Assembly: GCA_026398575.1 (NCBI GenBank)
Contig: JAPLSP010000431.1
Location: 1 to 8,420, forward strand
Reading direction: 5' to 3'
Source of the DNA: Candidatus Sumerlaeota bacterium
GTDB lineage: Bacteria > Sumerlaeota > Sumerlaeia > JADFCT01
DNA: 8,420 bases
Each line of letters begins with the position of its first letter. Positions within the stretch are counted from its first letter, which is position 1. Position numbers and translations under genes: made by a program. Of this stretch, positions 1 through 6,300 are shown piece after piece. The notes beneath the pieces were generated by a model that searched no databases, was not told the origin of the DNA, and saw only the letters and a list, made by a program, of their open reading frames with translations.

Positions 1-347
1 AAGAGAAAAACTTTCCCTACATCCGTCTGCCCGCCGTCGTAATGAGGCGCGCCAATGAGCACGTCCGCGTAGCCATCGCCGTTGACATCGCCGGCGAAAG
101 CGACGGAGAAGCCCAATTGAGCGTCCGCCTGATTGCTTTCAAAACTCCATGCTGGAGTGTTTGTCATCCCGTTAGCGGAACCCAAATAAAGAAATGCCGC
201 GCCCTCTTGGGATTGGCCATTTGTGTAATAGCGCGCTCCGACAATGATATCGTCATAACCATCGCCGTTGACGTCACCGGCTGAGGCTGCCGCGACCCCA
301 AACCATGCGCCTGCGATGTTGATCTCCGCCGTCCAGTCAGGCGTGGT
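1..347 (-). other. FG-GAP (integrin alpha-like) repeats, at least two, cut by window edge (residues 2637-2751)
   Basis: There are two calcium-loop motifs. The first is DVNGDGYDDIIVGA, with D2661, N2663, D2665 and D2669 as likely ligands. The second is DVNGDGYADVLIGAPHYD, with D2723, N2725, D2727 and D2731. Each follows a strand of the FG-x-(S/A)-(V/A)A kind. FG-GAP repeats normally form a seven-bladed propeller, so more repeats are expected to the left of the window. Ca2+-stabilised adhesion is the usual role of the family. Confidence 0.9.
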
Positions 348-3300
348 AGAGATTGCAGCCACGCGGATAGAAAAATATGTTGGCAAAGACCAATCGCTCC
401 ACGCCCCATGGTTGTCACAATACCTGACATGCCAAACATAAGTCGTTCCATAGTCAAAGGCCGCTGGCAAAGTGATCGAGGTTAGATTCACGGTGTCGGT
501 TGTCGAGTCAAAAACCGTCACGGACCAATCCGATGGATCGGAGGCGCGCCGCACTTGCCATTGCGAGGCGGAATGCGTGTCGCCCGCATCCGGATCGCTG
601 AAAGCCGAGGATTGCAGCGTCGGCGTCAAGGAGACGCCAATCTCGCCATCGGCAGGCGACTGGTTGACAGGCGTGGCGGGCGCATGATTTCCTAGATCAA
701 TGAATTCATAAGCCCCCATATCGAACGCATTGGGCAGCCCTTCGCCTCCAACGCCGGGGATGTCCACCGGGCGCGGATTCCCCGCATAATCCACGGTCAA
801 TGAAACACTGGTCCCCGCGTCAATACAGGGCGAACCAGCTTGCAAATGGAAATCGTTCACGACAGGATTCGCGAAAAGCGGATCGGCGTTGATATTGCCT
901 GTTCCGGCATATCCCCCCTGTACATCGCTGTAAGTGACAGTCGCGTAGCCGTTTATAACATTAAAGCTCGATGCATTACCCCAGATAATGCAGTTAGTAA
1001 TGATCGCTTCATCTACGCGGATCGCAATTGCCGGAACCAAGTTATTATAGAATACGCAGTTTATAACTTTCTGAGCGCCATCGGAACAAGTAATCGCGCC
1101 TTCTCCTCCATCGTAATTACCAACGAAGATGCAATTCTCCAGAGTAGCATTTGACTGCCATTGGAAAAAGCATGCGCCGCCATTAACACTGCAATGATTA
1201 TTCAAGAACTTGCATCTGCGGAAAGTCTGACTGCCAAGGAAAATAGCGCCTGCCGCCCAGCTAGCCGTATTGGAGTCAAAATCGCAGTCCTCGAACAGAG
1301 AAGTATCTGTGTTTGGGTCCCCGGCGGCGGTGACAGCACCGCCGCTGTCGGCATGATTCTGATAAAAACGGCAGGAGCGGAATGTGCCCGATGTCAGGTT
1401 GTAGTTGCAGACGGCTCCCCCGGTGTTGTTACACTGGTTGGCGGTAAAGACGCAGTTCGCAACGGTGGGAGCACATAGCTTGTTGAACATCCCGCCGCCT
1501 TTGTTCCTCTCGTCTGCCGGTCCAATCGCGTTGCCTTGCGTGATAGTGAAACCGTCCAGCACGCCGTTGGCGCCCTTCACAACATGATAAGCCACACTAC
1601 CCGCACGCGCCACAGCGCCGGTGATGGTCGTCGGATGATCGCTCCAGTTCCTCTGACTCCGTTGCGTTTCATAACCGCCGGAAGCCGCGCCTGCGAATCC
1701 GCCATAAAGATCAACGCCGTCGCGCATGACCAGGGAGCCATCGGAATCGGCGCGGGTCTCGCCATAAACGCCTTCCGCCACCCAAACCTCGCCTCCGCCC
1801 GCCGCAAACGCGGCGTCTATCGCCGGTTGGATGGTTATGAAGGCATTGTCCCAGCTGGCGCCATTGTTCGCCCCGGTCGCATCCTTGTCCACGTAATACG
1901 GATGCACAGGCAAGGGCGTGGGAGACGGCGTCGGGCTCGGGGTGGGAGACGGCGTTGGATGCGGAGTGGGAGAAGGCGTTGCGCTTGCCACTGGAATGTC
2001 AAACTGGGCATAACCTCGCCGCGGCTGCCCGCCGATGCTTGTGAAAAGGCCTCCCACGTAGAGCGTTGAGCTGGAGACCGCAAGGGCCCGGATTCGGGAA
2101 TTCGCATTCGGGTTCCAGGCGGTGGCGGCGCCGGCGACATCAAGCGCGGCAATATAGTTACGCGCCTGCCCGCCAATGCTCGTGAAATAGCCCCCCGCAT
2201 AGATCGTTGAGCCAGAGACCACAAGGGATATGATATAATCATTCGCGTTCGGGTTCCAAGCGGTTGCGGTTCCGGTCGAAATAGCGTCGAGCGAGGCAAT
2301 ACGATTTCGCGACTGCCCGCCAATGCTCGTGAAAGGGCCCCCCACATAGACCGTCGAGCCGGAGAAGGCAAAGGATCGGATCACGTCATTCGCATTGGGG
2401 TTCCAGGCGGTGGCGGCGCCAGTGGCATTGAGCGCGGCAATCCTGTTACGCGCCTGCCCTCCAATGCTTATGAACCCGCCCCCCGCATACACCGTTGAGC
2501 CAGAGACCGCAAGGGTCCAGACGGTGCTATTCGCATTCGGGTTCCAGGCTGTGGCGGTTCCGGTCGAATTAGCATCCAGCGCGGCAATCCTGCTGCGCGC
2601 CTGCCCACCAATGCTCGTGAAGGTGCCTCCCGCATAGACCGTCATTCCATCGCCTGAGAGCGCAAGGGCGTAAACCATGTTATTTGCGTTTGGGTTCCAG
2701 GCGGTGGCGGTTCCGGTCGAATTAGCATCCAGCGCGGCAATCCTGTTGCGCGCCTGCCCGCCAATGCTTGTAAAAAGGCCACTCACATAGACCGTCATTC
2801 CATCGGCTGAGACCGCAAGGCCACGGACCTCGCCATCCGCATTCGGGTTCCAGGCGGTGGCGGCGCCGGTGGCATCGAGCGCGGCAATACGGATGCGAGT
2901 CGGCCCGCCGATGCTCGTAAAAAGTCCTCCCGCATAGACCGTCGAGCCGGAGATTGCAAGGGCACAGACAGTGTTATTCGCATTCGGGTTCCAAGCGGTG
3001 GCGGTACCGGTGGAATCAAGCGCGGCAATACGGATGCGAGTCTGTCCGCCGATGCTTGTGAACTTTCCTCCCGCATACACCGTCGAGCCGGAGACCGCAA
3101 GTGCCCATACATCAGAATTCGCATTCGGGTCCCAAGCGGTTGCGGTTCCGGTCGAATTAGCGTCGAGCGCGGCAATCTTGTTACGCGCCTGCCCGCCAAT
3201 GCCCGTGAAATAGCCCCCCGCATAGACCGTCGAGCTGGAGGTTGCAAGGGCCAAGACAGCGCTAGTCGCATTCGGGTCCCAAATGGTGGCGGTTCCGGTC

Positions 3301-6300
3301 GAATTAGCATCGAGCGCGGCAATGTAGTTGCGCATCTGCCCGCCAATGCTCGTGAAATAGCCCCCCGCATAGACCGTAATTCCATCGTCTGAAACCGCAA
3401 GAGTGTTGACCGTGGTATTCGCAGTCGGGTCCCAGGCGGTGGCTGTACCGGTTGAATTAGCATCGAGCGCGGCAATATAGCTGCGCGCCTGCCCGCCGAT
3501 GCTTGTGAAGCAGCCCCCCGCATACACCATCGAGCCGGAGACTGCAAGGGCCCATACATCAGAATTCGCATTCGGGTCCCAGGCGATGGCGGCTCCAGTT
3601 GAATTAGCGTCAAGCGCGGCAACGTTGTTGCGCGTCTGCCCGCCGATGCTCGTGAACACCCCCCCCGCATAGATCGTCATTCCATCGCCAGAGACCGCAA
3701 GGGCGCGGACCGTGTTATTCGCATTCGGGTTCCAAACGCTTACCGATCCATCCGACAGGATATGGGCGATATTGTTTCGCAGTTGCCCGCCGACCTGAGT
3801 AAATTGGCCTCCAATATACCATCCGCCGGCGCCATCGGAGACGCAAGCATATATGTCTCCATTGATCTCTGGAAATGCGCCAACTACGGCGCCGGTAGCC
3901 AAATCAATCGGCACGCCGCTCCCCGTGTGGGGGCCAACATAGCTAAAAGTGCCTCCGATATAAGTTACGCCGCCTGCATGAGCGATGACTTCGACCGATC
4001 CATCGGTTTCCCATGCGCCTCGGTTGAGAACGGGATACACCGTCGCATATTTCGCCAGCAGCGTCGCATCCGCGTTTGCGATGTATCCGGAAAGCGTCGC
4101 GTTGGTTGAGAAGAACGCCCCGTTCTTATCCCATTCAGCGAAAGTGTTGCCGTTGGGCGCCATCAGCGGCGCCGCGATGGTCAGCTTCGTGCCGTCGTCA
4201 TATACGCCCGTGTTCGGCGTGGCGATGACCACCGGCGAGCCGCTTTCGGGAGTGACCGTGATTAAAACGCCGCTGTCGGGATTCGAGGATTGGAAGGTCA
4301 GCGTGCATGTCGTTGGGCCAGGCGCCGCCACGGTCGTGAACGAAGTCGGCGAGGACCACGCGCTCCACGCGCCATGATTGTCCGCATACCGCACGCGCCA
4401 AATATATGCCGTTTCATAGTCGAGAACGCCTATTTCAAGCGTGATCGAAGTCAGATTTGCCAGGTCAGTCGTCGAATTGAAGACCGTTATGGACCAATCT
4501 GGCGGATCGAAGGCGCGCCTAACCTGCCATTGAGCTGCTGATTGCGTGTCACTCTTATCCGTATCGCTGAAAGTCGATGCAATCAAGGCCGGCGTCAAGG
4601 ACACGTTCGTGGCGTTGTCGGCAGGAGATAAATTGCTGGGTACAAAGGGCGCATTGTTTGATGCCGGCTGATAGCCAGCGCCATAAATGGTCACCTGATC
4701 CAGCACTCCATTTAAATAGATCCAAGGATCCGTAGCCCAGTAGTATCTCCACCCTCCTATCAGGAGTTGTTCTGTAGAGACACGGATTGCGCTTGTGACA
4801 TTGGTGGTTATGCCGTCTAGCTGATCATTTACATATATTCTGCGCTCAGCAGCGCTATGGCTAAAAACAGCAGCAATCTTATACCACTTTCCCGTTTGAA
4901 GAGTTGTCGCGCCAAATGTATCCTGAATTGAGCCACTGCTTCCTGGCCAGAAAGTGGAAAAATTGACTTTGCCATCAACCACATGTAAAAACCATTCGTC
5001 ATCGCTCGAATCTCCATCGCCGAACTTGCTGATCAAAGGCAGACGGCCGGTGGTTGTGTTCATATACACATATAGTTCTACAGCAAATTCCGTCATTCCG
5101 TTCACATCCGCTCCTGGAGGCGCCGTAACATAGTTCGAACCGCTGAATTGCGCAGCTAATCCAGAAACACCCGTTGTGAAGTTGGTGGTTCCAACGGATG
5201 TGCCATTATGATTACCTGTGTCATCCAGTAAACTCCCATTGAAATTCCAGCGTGCAATGATGATAGGACCATTCATAGCTGTAAATGATGTCGCACTCGA
5301 CCAAGCGCTCCAAGCGTTGTGGTTGTCCGCATATCGCACGCGCCAGACGTAGGTCGTCGCATAATCTAACGTGCCTGCGCCCATGGTGATTGAAGTCAGA
5401 TTCGCGGTGTCAGTCGTCGAATCGAAGACTGTCACGGACCAATCCGATGGATCGGAGGTGCGCCGCACTTGCCACTGGCTGGCGGCATGAGTGTCGCTCG
5501 TATCCGGATCGCTGAAGGCGGACGATTGCAGAGCGGGAGTCAGAGAGATATTGGTCGCGCCATCCGAAGGCGCCAAGTTTAACGGCGCGTTTGGCGCGCT
5601 GTTCAGGATAACTGTCAGAACTGCATGCGCCACATTGCCGGCTGCGTCCGCCGCTGTCACGGTAATGACATTTGCGCCAGGCTGAAGCGCGATGCTTGGC
5701 ACAGTCCAGTTTGTTGTTCCCAGGGCAGTTCCCATCCCGCCACGATTGTTGGACCATGTCACTGAGGCTATCCCGCTTCCGCCCGTATCGGATGCGATTC
5801 CAGCCAACCCGGCCAGGGAGGCGTCATTCGTTGCCCAGACGGGTCCGCTCGTCGGCGCCGTGATCGCAACGGTTGGCGAAATGATGTCTATCAGAATTGC
5901 AAAACTTCCGGCGCCAGACCAGTTGCCCGCCGCGTCGCGCTCCTGAACATAAAGCCGATATACGCCCTCCGGCAGCGGTGAAGGGGGCGTGAATGAAAGC
6001 GCCGTTGTGGTTATCCATGTGCCTGTCGTCGAATCCAACTGATAGCGGAATGTCCCATTGCCGCCGCCGCCTGAGACCCAATTCCATGTCGGCGTCGTAT
6101 TGCTTGTCGCTGTCGCGCCCGAAACCACCGGCGTCGAGGGCGGATCCTGGTCATAGATGAATGGGCCATAATCCAGTGTCTGGGCTGTCGCGGCATTGTC
6201 GGCGTTGAACGATTGTAGATGCAGATAATAGGAGCTCGTGGCCGAGGGCGCCTGAATCAGATTGCCGCCGTTCCAGTCAGCTTCCGTTCCCGTGAAGGAA

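Noticed and set aside
702..1898. Active pectate lyase or other polysaccharide lyase
   Set aside because: The fold signature is clear, but I could not identify a catalytic residue set, and many beta-helix domains of this kind are non-enzymatic.
1536..2069. A 177-codon plus-strand open frame and other plus-strand frames (840-1154, 1161-1478, 6219-6650, 7921-8271)
   Set aside because: They are antisense to well-defined domains, have no ribosome binding site or recognisable domain, and show biased composition typical of shadows of a GC-rich gene.
2395..3213. Plus-strand frames with repeated FGFQAVAVPVE and ACPPML motifs
   Set aside because: The repetition is the antisense reading of the propeller repeats and not a protein family.
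2795..3670. A 291-codon minus-strand open frame in another phase, plus similar ones at 1835-2371
   Set aside because: It lies in another phase of the propeller repeats. Its repetitive Arg/Pro-rich product (RASAGRR-type) is what the 141-153-bp repeats give out of frame; the true frame gives well-formed DUF5122 blades.
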